DNA of 64,000 nucleotides from the NCBI GenBank assembly GCA_958510875.1, contig OY294067.1:30244912-30308911 (forward strand), read 5' to 3'. A program made the translations under genes and the position numbers. Below the pieces are notes generated by a model. The model worked only from the letters and a program-made list of their open reading frames with translations, made no database searches and was not told where the DNA came from. Each line of letters begins with the position of its first letter. Position 1 is the first letter of the stretch. Source of the DNA: Endomychus coccineus (taxonomy: Eukaryota; Arthropoda; Insecta; Coleoptera; Endomychidae). Of the stretch, positions 44,380 to 54,155 are shown in pieces.

Positions 44380-44935
44380 AAGGTGTTTTTGCGCCGTTTC
44401 GTAACCGTGGACGAAACATGGATTCATCATAACACACCGGAGACCAAAGAAAAGTCGAAACAGTTGTCCTGGCGAATCGAAGCCGAAAAAGCCCAAAGAG
44501 GGGTTATCGGCCAACGAAGTCATGGCGGCAGTTTTTTGTTATGCAGGCGGTATCGTCAGTATCGATTACTTTGAAAAAGGCAAACGGGAATGGATCCATC
44601 AGAACACATCAAAGACCAAAGACCAGTCTAAACAGTGCACTTGTACTGGCAAATCAAAGCCGAAAAAGGTCAAAGTGGGTTCATCGACCAACAAAGTCAT
44701 GGCGACAGTTTTTTGGGTATCATCCATACCGATTACGTTGAAAAGGGTAAAACGATTTAGCCCCCTGCGATTTTTATCTATTTCCAAACTTGAAGAAATG
44801 GCTTGGCGGAAAAAGATTTGGCTCCAACGATGACGTCATCGCTGAAACGTCTATTTTGAAGCATTGCCGAAATCGTATTATTTGGAAGGGATCGAAAAAT
44901 TTGAAAAACGTCGGACGAAGTGTATCGGGCTACAA
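44380..44935 (+). pseudogene. mariner transposase, C-terminal part with internal duplication
   Basis: Resumes 'VFLRRFVTVDETWIHHNTPE' (first catalytic Asp) and 'KEKSKQLSW...'. A second, diverged version of the same segment follows at about 44588-44755 ('EWIHQNTSKTKDQSKQCTCT', 'KVMATVFW'). The reading then jumps to 'LKKWLGGKRFGSNDDVIAET' (about 44795-44855) near the C-terminus. The strands with the second and third catalytic Asp are missing. A tandem duplication or a recombination between two mariner copies could explain the doubled block. Confidence 0.8.
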
Positions 44936-45021
44936 GGAGATTATGTTCACAAATAAAATGAGTTTTGACCAAATAAATAATTTCTTGTTTCGTTTTTCAG
45001 GGATTTTTCACCTTTCCCTCG

Positions 45022-46144
45022 TTCTTCTAAAGTTTAATTCTATCAAAATTTAGATTCGCAACGAATTATGAACTGTCGACAGGGAGCTGTCAAGCCAATT
45101 TAATAACTTGTCAGTTGATATCGGCAACTCTGTTATGTGTTGCCAACTGTAAAAATGGAATGTACCTGGTTTGACAGAGATAGCGCGTCAGTTATTTAGG
45201 AAAATTGTTGATAGGAACACGTTATATTTTACTTAACGTTTGAACAGCGTTTAGTAATCAGAATCACCAAAACTATAGAATTGCACAAATCATTGTTCGT
45301 ACCAAATACTGATCCGTTAATACATCTCTTGGTTAATTTCTATAATATCTTGGTAAATATGTCCTAAGACGGAACTAATGGCATATAATTAATAACTCAA
45401 TTAGTATAGTCTTAAGTAGCTCCTAGCATATTATTATCTTTGCAGAGAAATGATAAATTACTTACATACAAATCAATTACCAACATCCACAATGGATGAT
45501 ATAGCATCCATTATAATCAGTCGCGATTATTTGAATTATAGTGACTTCTCTATTTATGATTAACATTTCTAACCTTTCCGGTCGTTGGTTTGAGTCGAGG
45601 CAAATTATCGACCTTTCACCATGTACCTTACTACTTATAATATTTCAAACAATCATTTCGGGAATGTTATTGTGCGATTTAATTGAAGTTAGAAAAAATT
45701 AGTACGCTGTCAAATTCTTCATGTTAAGATCTGGAGAAAGGCGTTTCGAGCTCACAGTGCAAGTCATTGTGAGATGATTCTTTCGAAAATGCTCCTCCAA
45801 TTGTGATATATACGAGGTACTGTTATGAAACAACGAAAACGTTCGTGTTTCAGTTTGATAACAAGAAAATTAAATAATATTGTTTGCATTACCTTTTGTG
45901 GAATGATTCAACTACAACTCTAATGCTTTTCTGTGTGAAATTTTATATGATTATGTGTGTTTGGAAGTCGGTCACAGGACCGGCAACGTTTTAATCAGTT
46001 ATTTTTTGCAACATAATTACGAGGCATACTTAGATCATTTTATTAATTGATGTCACGCTGAAAAGTGCTGAATTTTTATGTTTTTACGATCCATTTAAAT
46101 GATTCATATGATAAATATGTGATAGTAACACTATATATAAGAAA
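45022..46144. other. No gene recognised
   Basis: AT-rich, nothing identified in either strand. Confidence 0.5.
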
Positions 46145-46368
46145 CAATCATCCTTTGGATGGTTTTGGTGCTCAGTTGTTGAAAATTCACATATACAGTT
46201 TTAATAAAATATTCACTTGTAATAAATTTTCACAAACTTTGTTTTTATTAAACAAAACGCGACATGTTTCACCACACGGTGGCCATCAAACAATGGTTTT
46301 ATAAACTATGGTTTATTCCTTAATATCAAAATTAGATTAAGAAGGAGTGGATGAGTGAAGTACGTGTA
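46145..46368 (-). mobile_element. PLE-C 3' end (left of the DD41D insertion)
   Basis: Minus-strand 3' region shared with 4705-4862. It contains GATGGCCACCGTGTGGTGAA, ACATGTC, GCG and an AT-rich tail. It continues the element whose coding part is at 48747-49150; the DD41D transposon sits between. Confidence 0.6.
46255..46300 (-). ncRNA. Hammerhead-like motif (PLE-C)
   Basis: On the minus strand: TTTGATGG, stem II CCAC-CGT-GTGG, GAAA, palindromic stem III ACATGT, then C and GCG. The predicted cleavage triplet is GTC. The CUGAUGA core is mutated (TTTGATGG). Confidence 0.45.
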
Positions 46369-48744
46369 CAGGGTGTCCCATTTTAGGTACTTTTGCGGGT
46401 TATCTCCTTTATTTTTAAAGATAGAGAGTTGCGGTTTTCGCGACACTGTGCTACTTTTTCTTAAAACTCAAGATGCCGTCAACAGAATTTTCATAGCCCA
46501 TTTAGTTTTTGAGATACAGGGCATTTCTGAAAATGTTGCATTTTGTGACCCCCCTCGTATCTCCGTTATCCTTCAACTTATCGAGAAGGTAAAATAACAT
46601 TCTAATAGTTTTTTTTCCGTAGAATGCAGTGGTGTAGATAACTTTTGTTACATATTTACTATTTTTGAGTTGTAAAGCAAACTTATGTTTTTTTAAATGG
46701 AACACCCTGTATATTTATAGACTATAAAATTTGTCTTTTTTTTACCTTTTCAAAAATATATGATAGTATAAACTTTTTTTCAGAAACACGCAAATATTTG
46801 ACAATTTTCAGAAATTAAATACATATTTTAATAGTAGGCCATTGATATTGTTTATGACAAGAAACAGAAATAAACGTCAAATCTCTATCGCATTTAAGCT
46901 GTTTATTTTCGTTCTTTTGGTATCATTATTCAATAGATATTTATCAATTTTTTCGAATAATGGCAGTTTACGAAAATTATGAGAAATATGATATGATGGT
47001 ATGTTTTATACAGAGTAATGAAAATTCTGAAGAAGCTTCGGAATTATACTTCCAAAGGTGAGTAAGCTATTATGGCTATGAAAATCTCTATTATCATTTA
47101 AATTTTTGCTTGTTAGATATCCAGAAAGAAGGCAACCGTTTTTTGGGATTTTTGCCCGTTTAAAAGCAAATTTAGTTGAGCACGGATCATTTGTTCACCC
47201 GCGCCCTAAAACATACAACAAAGAGAACAGGGAAAGAAAAGAGATAGATACTTTAGGATATATAGAAGCAACACCTTCGTCCTCATGTAGAAAAATTGAG
47301 AAGGAAATTGGTGTGCCAAAAACTAACGCTCAGAGGATCTTGAAGAAATATAAGTATCATCCATACAAATTTAATATACTACAACATTTGCATCCTGGCG
47401 ATGCCGAGCGCCGGGCACTGTTTTGCCAGTGGTATTTGCAACAAATCGATGCTAACGATTCATTTGGCAGACTTGTTATCTGGTCAGACGAATGCTTTAT
47501 TTCAAGTGCTGGCATTTTCAATCGTCACAATACCAGGAACTGGCGTAGTGAAAATCTGCATTTAATGTTTGAAAGGGCACAACAAGGACGCTTTGGAGTT
47601 GGGGTTTCATGTTTTATTTTGGTTAGACATATAGTTTATAGGATTTTTGAAGGAGGTCTTACAGCACGTAAATACCTAGAAATTCTTGAGGAAGTTATTC
47701 CAGAACTGCTCGAAAACATTCCATTAGCCCAGTATAATGATGTTTACCTACAGCAAGATGGTGCCACAAGTCATAACTCTAGGCTCTTAAGGGCCTTTCT
47801 AAATAATAACTTCCCTCAAAGATGGATAGGTACCAACGGACCTGTTAGATGGCCTCCACGATCACCAGATCTCTCAATTTTAGATTTTTTTTATGGGGCT
47901 ATATACAAAATGAAGTATATAAAACTCGATATGACGGCATTGCAGAACTTCGAGAGGCAATTCATTTAGCTTTTCGAAATCTGCGAATGAGAACAATGGT
48001 TCTTTTGAACGCTATTCAAAGAATCTCGAAGATGTGCCAATTTTGCATTAGAGAAAATGGTGGTCAATTTGAACATCACATTTAATTTTTTTTAATAATG
48101 TTATTTTTTTGTGTTTTTGTTATATTGTCACTTTACGCCACAAAACTGTTGTTACAAACTTACTGTTAGAAAAAAGATCTATGGGAATTTTTTTTAATAG
48201 ATACCTATATACAAGGTATCCAATTATTTGTTAGTAATATGTAAGTTGCACTTGTTTATTATTGTTATCCATAGCCTACTATTAAAATATGTATTTAATT
48301 TCTGAAAATTGTCAATTATTTGCGTGTTTCTGAAAAAAAGTTTATACTATCATATATTTTTGAAAAGGAAAAAAAAAGACAAATTTTATAGTCTATAAAT
48401 ATACAGGGTGTTCCATTTAAAAAAACATAAGTTTACTCTATAGCTCAAAAACAGTGAATATGTAACAAAAGTTATCTACACCACTGCATTCTACGGAAAA
48501 AAATCTATTAGAATGTTATTTTACCTTTTCGATAAGTTGAAGGATAACGGAGATACGAGGGGGGTCACAAAATGCAACATTTTCAGAAATGCCCTGTATC
48601 TTAAAAACTAAAAGGGCTATGAGAATTCTGTTGACGGCATCTTGAGTTTTACGAAAAAGTAGCACAGTGTCGCGAAAACCGCAACTCTCTATCTTTAAAA
48701 ATAAAGGAGATACCCCGCAAAAGTACCCAAAATGGGACACCCTG
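46369..48744 (+). mobile_element. DD41D Tc1/mariner-like transposon, nearly intact, long TIRs
   Basis: Flanked by TA on both sides (46367-46368 and 48745-48746). The inverted repeats start CAGGGTGTCCCATTTTAGGT and run close to 470 bp on each side (46369 to about 46845, and about 48270 to 48744), nearly identical. Within them an internal AACACCCTGTATATTTATAG block repeats the terminus. The single gene (46960-48085) is complete apart from one lost T. It interrupts PLE-C. Confidence 0.93.
46960..48085 (+). CDS. DD41D transposase with N-terminal DUF4817-type helix-turn-helix, one intron, one frameshift
   Basis: Cut-and-paste transposase expected to bind the long inverted repeats. ATG 46960 opens exon 1 (to 47057: 'YEKYDMMVCFIQSNEN', 'ASELYFQ'). 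A 59-bp GT...AG intron (47058-47116) follows, and exon 2 resumes 'RYPERRQPFFGIFARLKAN', the DUF4817 HTH with its R|YP junction. Catalytic residues: Asp in 'VIWSDECFI', Asp in 'LQQDGATSHNSR', Asp in 'SPDLSILDFF'; the last two are about 41 residues apart. In the 8-T run at 47885-47892 one T is missing, so the frame ends early at 47969. The other frame continues 'LWGYIQNEVYKTRYD' and 'ENGGQFEHHI' to a stop at 48085, the family's normal end. Probably a young copy inactivated by slippage, or a sequencing error in the homopolymer. Confidence 0.85.
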
Positions 48745-48746
48745 TA

Positions 48747-49150
48747 CAGTAGGATAAGAGTTACTTACAAATAAATTTAATAATAACCTTGTATAGTCCT
48801 GATTCTTGATCTTTTTTATTCTTATCTTTGTTGTTTTCAATATGTTTGCCTACCGTATTATTTGTTCTAAAAGTAGTAACTTTGTGTTTTTTACGTAAAT
48901 TGCATACATTATCAGAAAATTTACCTACATACATTATTGATCTATAATTATGAGTCTTAACTTAAGTAAATCAATCACAATTTTTTCGTTATAGCCGTTA
49001 TTAGTTGCTATCTGTTTTACAATTGAAAATTCCTTATGATAATCTAATTCTAGCATGGGGATAGTAAGTAAGTCTATGTATCATGCTTTGAAGAGCAGCC
49101 AGTTTATGTTGTATGGGGTGTTTTGAATTTTTATAAGGTATGTATGATAT
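48747..49150 (-). pseudogene. PLE-C: RT C-terminus, connector and start of GIY-YIG
   Basis: Minus strand, high to low coordinates: 'HKLAALQSMIHRLT' (about 49060-49125), the segment after the reverse transcriptase in Penelope proteins; then 'KEFSIVKQIATNN'-like text with a frameshift; then 'GKFSDNVCNLRKKHKVTTF', 'NNTVGKHIENNKDKNKK' and 'QESGLYKVI' (the SGIYKI entry to the GIY-YIG domain). There it is cut by the DD41D transposon at 48744. The rest of the endonuclease is not found on the far side, which starts in the 3' untranslated region. Confidence 0.7.
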
Positions 49151-49986
49151 ATTTAAAAGGAATGTTTACTATTTAATTTAGTTATGGTTAGGTTAGGTGA
49201 AGTTAGGTTAGGAACCTGGAAAGCAGGAGCCTGTTCTCTTATGTTGCCAGCACCCAGACCAACAGGCACCCAGACCCTGGATAGATTATGGACTCCAAAT
49301 CACAAGTTGATGAGAAGGTGATGGATAGATTGTAATTGGCACGGATGATCCATATGTTCTAGGAGAGTAAGTTAGCCCATCAAAGATAACTTACTGAAAC
49401 AACGTAGGAAGTTATCCAATCGAGATAAATTACTAAGACCCAGGAACCATAAAATTGGGAATCAACAATATTATGGTACAAACCGAAACAAAATCCCATC
49501 GAGATAAATAACTAAGACTCAAAAACCATAAAATTGGGCATCAACCATATTATGGCATAAACATACGAATCTCGACACAAAGATAGACAAATACCTATAT
49601 ACACAGACAAACGCAACACAACTAACAAACGTTAACATCAACGTAAACATCTACGTAAACAGAAAGTGATACAGAATCAAGAAATACAATAGATATGTGC
49701 GGGTAACGCTGACTTTTCACCATTATTTTTGTTTATATGGACAAAATGTTCTTCTATGAAATCCAATATGTCCAAAAGTTTAGGTTTAGCAATATTTGAG
49801 AGGTATAGTTTTCTTTCTAATAAAAGGAACAAACAAATATTTTCTCAAAAACATCTTATCCGGTAAAGTATAAAATAGTTACGATCTTTTAAAACACACC
49901 AAAAAATTGCATAAACTTTCCTATGGCTACCTTAATTTTGAGAACAGTTATTAAAAAAAAGTCAGCGCACTCCGGGAGTGCAGGCA
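49151..49986. other. No gene; short TTAGG-like runs
   Basis: ATGGTTAGGTTAGGTGAAGT and AGGTTAGGAACC at about 49184-49218 are related to the TTAGG pentamer. Nearby, a motif with AACCATAAAATTGGG and ATCAAC(A/C)ATATTATGG is repeated at about 49445 and 49507. Otherwise nothing. Confidence 0.5.
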
Positions 49987-50813
49987 GAAGTGAAAACTTG
50001 AACTTATGGCGCGTTGGGCACTTTTTTGGGTGAGCATTTTTAGGTGCGCTCGCGACATGAGAAATTGTTCATAAAAAATCAAGTTTATCAAAGCAATGTG
50101 GGCACTTTTTGAATAGACATGAAGTATAATAATATAGAAACTATATTCGAAGGAAGTGGTTTTATTTAAATGAGTAAATATTAGTAAATAGTAAATACAA
50201 AATTTATCAATTCTCATTCATAATTTCAACAACTCTTACATCATCATTATCAGCATTTTCATCATTATTATCAGGATTTTCATCAAATTCTAAAACTGAA
50301 ACAATAGGTCTATGGTAACTAAAGTATGAAATGAACAATTTTGATTTAAATCTATTTATATATCTTGTGAATACTGCATTATTGCACTACAACAATGTTT
50401 TTATTAATTCTATTTACACTTTTGATTTGTTTTTTTAACACAATACCATAGCAGCAACACAAGTCAAATGAAATATTTAAATAAATAAATTTTCCGTTTA
50501 ATATTCATTTATAAAATAAATATAAAAAACTCTCAATCTCGTCTGTCGCGAGGGCACGAACGAATGCCCATGCAAAGACTGCGTATAGCATGCAGCGCTC
50601 TCGCATACCTATACACTCTGAGTATACATATAGGTATGTAATCTCGTCTGTCGCGAGAGCACGAACGAATGCCCATGCAAAGAGCGCGTATAGTATACAT
50701 ATATTATAAGAATACACGCGGAGTATATCTGTGTAAAATCTCATCTGTCGCGAGAACGGCTGAAAATGCTCTCCCACAAAAGTGCCCAACGCGCCATAAG
50801 AAGTTTTCACTTC
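49987..50813. mobile_element. TIR element, 827 bp, with G+C-rich tandem repeats inside
   Basis: Inverted ends of about 75 bp begin GAAGTGAAAACTT and share CTTATGGCGCGTTGGGCACT and a CGCGACA block. No coding gene, and no clear target duplication. On the right-hand side three repeats of about 100 bp start AATCTCGTCTGTCGCGAG at 50535, 50640 and 50737, the first two with GCACGAACGAATGCCCATGC. These are CpG-rich against an AT-rich background. The minus-strand frame at 50505-50810 is a repeat artefact. Confidence 0.75.
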
Positions 50814-51540
50814 AAAAATGTTTTAAATAGAAGTTTATCTTTCGACCTCGAGTGAATAGACTAAGGTAAGATTGGCTAAATCGCAATATCTTGACGTCAT
50901 ACATCTATGGTTACGCGATGAACCATTAATTTTAAACCAGCCTGTATATACTATTGAAAAACCTGTATTGTATAAACGGAAAAACGTGACTCACAGATTG
51001 TCTGTAGTATAGAAGAAAGCTGTTTCAAATCATCACTTGTCTCTAAACCTACTGACTTAATTTTAATATTAACCGTAAGATGACACTACTAATACACATA
51101 TTAGTTAAGAATAATGAATAATAATCATTGCCTATGGATGTAAGATGAAGAAATTACCGAAACACACTTCATTACAGATTATGCGTTCGAGCTTCGCCGC
51201 ATACAAATGAATAATTTATTATTGCACCGTATAAATCGTAAAACAATACCTATTATTATTGTAAAACAACATCAATTTTAATTGCAACGCAAGGTCAACT
51301 TCATATTGAAAAATAATCGTTGTAATGAAACTCAATTACCATTACAAATGTTATAGTGATTGCCATCGATTATTGCCAATAATATCCAGGTTAGCTTAGG
51401 ATTGATTGTTTTTTTCTGCAAATCAGGCAAAACCCCAAGTGGCTATATCTTATGTGCAGAATAACTGATGAAAAACAAGTCGCGAAAATGCAAGACATGA
51501 GATTTTGAAGAATTAACTTATACATGGATCACTAAATTCC
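50814..51540. other. No feature recognised
   Basis: AT-rich, nothing identified. Confidence 0.5.
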
Positions 51541-51639
51541 CCCAGTTTCAATACCAGTATCAAAAGGATTTTGAAAAATCTTAATTTCATTCGCAATGAC
51601 ATCAAAGTCTGAGGAACGGGTATCAAAATTCATCTTCAA

Positions 51640-52977
51640 AGCACTCAAAGCTTCGATTGCAAAATCGACGGGAAACTCAGTCTCAGTAGTGTGGCTGAAT
51701 ATTTCACATGTTTTAAAATGTGTGAAACATATTTTACGTAATTGTGATTGAAACAGTATTATTTTCTGCCGGAACGATTTGATATTAGTGTATAAATCAG
51801 GGAGAAGCTGGTTTTCTCCTTAAAATTTCAAATTCCGTTTCGTTCATATGTTTTGTCAAATAGGCATAGAATGCTAACTTCCACAGTCATTCGCTATTTT
51901 GTAATTCGGTAAGAGGGCGATGCTTTCATTCAAAAAAATTTCGATCACTGCTCGAAGTTCAAAAAAGCGCCGAAGGACTTTTCCGCAATTAAGCCAGCGT
52001 ACGGCAATACATGATAAGTCCTTTTTCTCCAATCTCTTCAATAAACTTGCGGAATTGTCGGTGATTCAACCCAGTGGATCTGATTAAATTAATAACTGAT
52101 ATGACTGGTTTTAGAACTTCAGACATATCCAAACATTTCCCACACATGGACTGTTGATGAATGATACAATGTAAGACTAATGGTTTTAAACCACCATCAT
52201 TTTCTACAGCCTTTGACACAAGAGCAACAAGTCCTTTATGTTTGCCACACATGTTTTGCCTCCATCAGTAGTAATAGGTTTCAAGTTTTTCCATCGAAGG
52301 TTCTCTTTATTAATGGCATTTTCAACTCCCTCAAAAATGTCTTCCCCAGTAGTCATGCCGTGAATAATATCAATATCAAGAATATGTTCATACACTTTTA
52401 TCTACTCCTCGAATAAACATCAACACCTTAGCAGTATCTGACTCATAAAAGGCCAGAGAAAACCACTCAAGTTGTCCATTTTTGTCACAGTTGAGATGAT
52501 ATATTTTTTGCGATGTCTTCTACCCTCCGAGTCACGGTGTTTGCTGACAAACTGACATTTGAATAAATTTACCTTTTCGGGGTACATTTCTTCGGCTTCT
52601 GCAATTACGCATTCTTTGATCGTTTCTCCGTAGGTGAATGGTTTTCCACGTTTCGCAATTTCAAGAACCACAAGAAAGCTGAAACGAGTTGCAGCCTCTT
52701 GTTCAGTATTGAGTTTTGTAAACAAATATTACTGCGAATTCAACCCGCGCTTCAAAGCTTCAAATTTTTCTGTCCGCAAACTTCCTGTATATTTTGAGTA
52801 ATTTTGAAAATGTTTCGTTTCATAATGACGTTTAATGTTATATTCATTGAGAACGGCTATGGTTTCAATGCAAATTGAACATAGTGCCTTCTTATTGGAC
52901 TCATTTACGAAATAGTGAAAGTTCCATTGATCTTTGAATGTTCTGCATTCACTGTCTACTTTTCGCTTATTTTCCAT
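51640..52977 (-). pseudogene. hAT transposase, GTF2IRD2-like (BED-like finger and RNase H fold)
   Basis: The ATG at 52977 opens 'MENKRKVDSECRTFKDQWNF', then a zinc-finger-like 'ALCSICIETIAVLNEYNIKR' with 'HYETKH' (C-x2-C...H-x4-H). A stop at 52729 follows, then 'EQEAATRFSFLVVLEIAKRG', 'KPFTYGETIKECVIAEAEEM', 'EWFSLAFYESDTAKVL', 'GVENAINKENLRWKNLKPI', 'TTDGGK' (frameshift), 'MCGKHKGLVALVSKAV', 'VLHCIIHQQSMCGKCLDM' and 'GLNHRQFRKFIEEI', the hAT core. Damaged text continues to about 51640. This family is abundant in insects. Several frameshifts and stops; not functional. Confidence 0.8.
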
Positions 52978-53020
52978 ACTGGTAAATCACACACAAACAC
53001 AACAAGTCAAATCAAAATAC

Positions 53021-53346
53021 TGTTACGAACATGTCTTTTAAACACGCACAAACACGTTTTAAGGAGTTACGCACTACTTTATTACAACAGACTCTCTTCG
53101 TTCGCCTTCCATAGGTGGACTGACTCGCGGTCGCACCGTTAGCCTTTTTATACTCCAATTACTGCCATCTAGAAGTGAGTGGAATACACCAGAACTTTCT
53201 CGAATAAACGAGATTATTCGCGAATGTTTAATTGTTACTGAGCTTTCGAAAGTACTACTAGCACTATCTGTTAGCGATAAAGGGTACTGCCACTACCTAT
53301 TTTTGCGTGTGGTCACCAGGTGTCGACAAGTGTCGCGGTCGTAACA
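53021..53346. mobile_element. Candidate solo LTR, 326 bp
   Basis: Starts TGTTACGAACATG and ends GGTCGTAACA, a TG...CA element with 8-bp inverted ends (TGTTACGA/TCGTAACA). It contains a TATA-like TTTTTATACTCC about 120 bp in. Flanks are ATAC and ATAA (3 of 4 match), so the target duplication is weak. It interrupts the leader of the hAT element. No internal retroelement genes nearby. Confidence 0.5.
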
Positions 53347-53532
53347 ATAAAGTACAGTTAATACACAATAGTAACTAGCGAAATTTAGCAAGCGTATTCT
53401 CACTCAGGGCGCGTACTCGGCGACTGGTCTAGAAATTATAAAAAATGGCAGGAGAAATAAAACTGTTTTGACCCTTGGAACTTACTGGAGTAAACAGTAT
53501 GACCTTAGGGCTGGAAAGTTTGGAGACCCCTG

Positions 53533-54155
53533 TTCTAAGTCATCCTTCGCTACCGATAAATATAAAAAGTTGAAGTTACAAATAAAAGTGATATCAACAT
53601 AGTAATGTTCAATTTTACAATATGAATTATTGTTATATTTCTCAAATTAACCGTATTCCTATAAATCGTGCTATCAGCTTCAACAATAATAAAAATATTC
53701 AATAAACATGATCTGATAATGTACCACATTATAAAACTCTATATGCCTGTATATATTCATTGCATGGTCGTGTTGAAGCACGTGCTATGTTAAGCTGAAG
53801 TGAATTAAGTTAATGAGCAATCAGCGTTAACCACTCCGGATATGCTTAACACTGTTCGACCTCGTGTTTAACCAAGTATGAACATAACTAAATTGTAAAA
53901 GATCAAGTTACAAGAAAGATTTTATCCTTAAATTTATGTAAACATTCAATCGAAACAATCAGATCAATATTGACGGATGCGCCGGATATCTATCTTTATT
54001 AGCCGTTGTAAATTACTAAGTGAAAAACAATCGAGAATACACTGCTCAAAATTGTCTAAGGAACAAGACTATTATTTCAAATATACCTCTTTTGTCCAAT
54101 AAATTATAAATACACTGTATGCTCATTGGATATTACACAATAATAAAAATGATTC
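53533..54155. other. No feature recognised
   Basis: AT-rich, nothing identified. Confidence 0.5.

Larger units (their letters stand above)
41573..45021 (+). mobile_element. mariner element (DD34D) split by nested insertions
   Basis: The ends are CGAGGGCAAGGCGAAAATAC and, inverted, the sequence closing at 45021 (AGGGATTTTTCACCTTTCCC, then TCG). Left flank TA (41571-41572); right flank TT, a decayed duplication. Without the 42124-44379 insertion and its AAG copy the element is about 1.19 kb, near the usual 1.3 kb for mariner. The transposase is broken (41694-42123 and 44380-44930). Confidence 0.85.
51541..53532 (-). mobile_element. hAT element (GTF2IRD2-like type), 3'-truncated
   Basis: Right end at 53532 reads GGAAAGTTTGGAGACCCCTG, the inverted form of a CAGGGGTC hAT terminus. 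The minus strand carries a transposase from the start codon at 52977 down to about 51560, where the element is cut inside the same segment as 21558 (CAGTTTCAATACCAGTATCA). The C-terminal dimerisation part and the left terminus are missing. A solo LTR sits in the 5' leader (53021-53346). Confidence 0.8.

Noticed and set aside
50505..50810. Minus-strand frame with an internal repeat 'FAWAFVRALATDEI'
   Set aside because: Translation of the about 100-bp non-coding tandem repeats inside a TIR element.
49987..50813. CRISPR-like array because of evenly spaced repeats (about 100 bp)
   Set aside because: Eukaryotic context, repeats far too long and diverged, no spacers of constant size, no cas genes.
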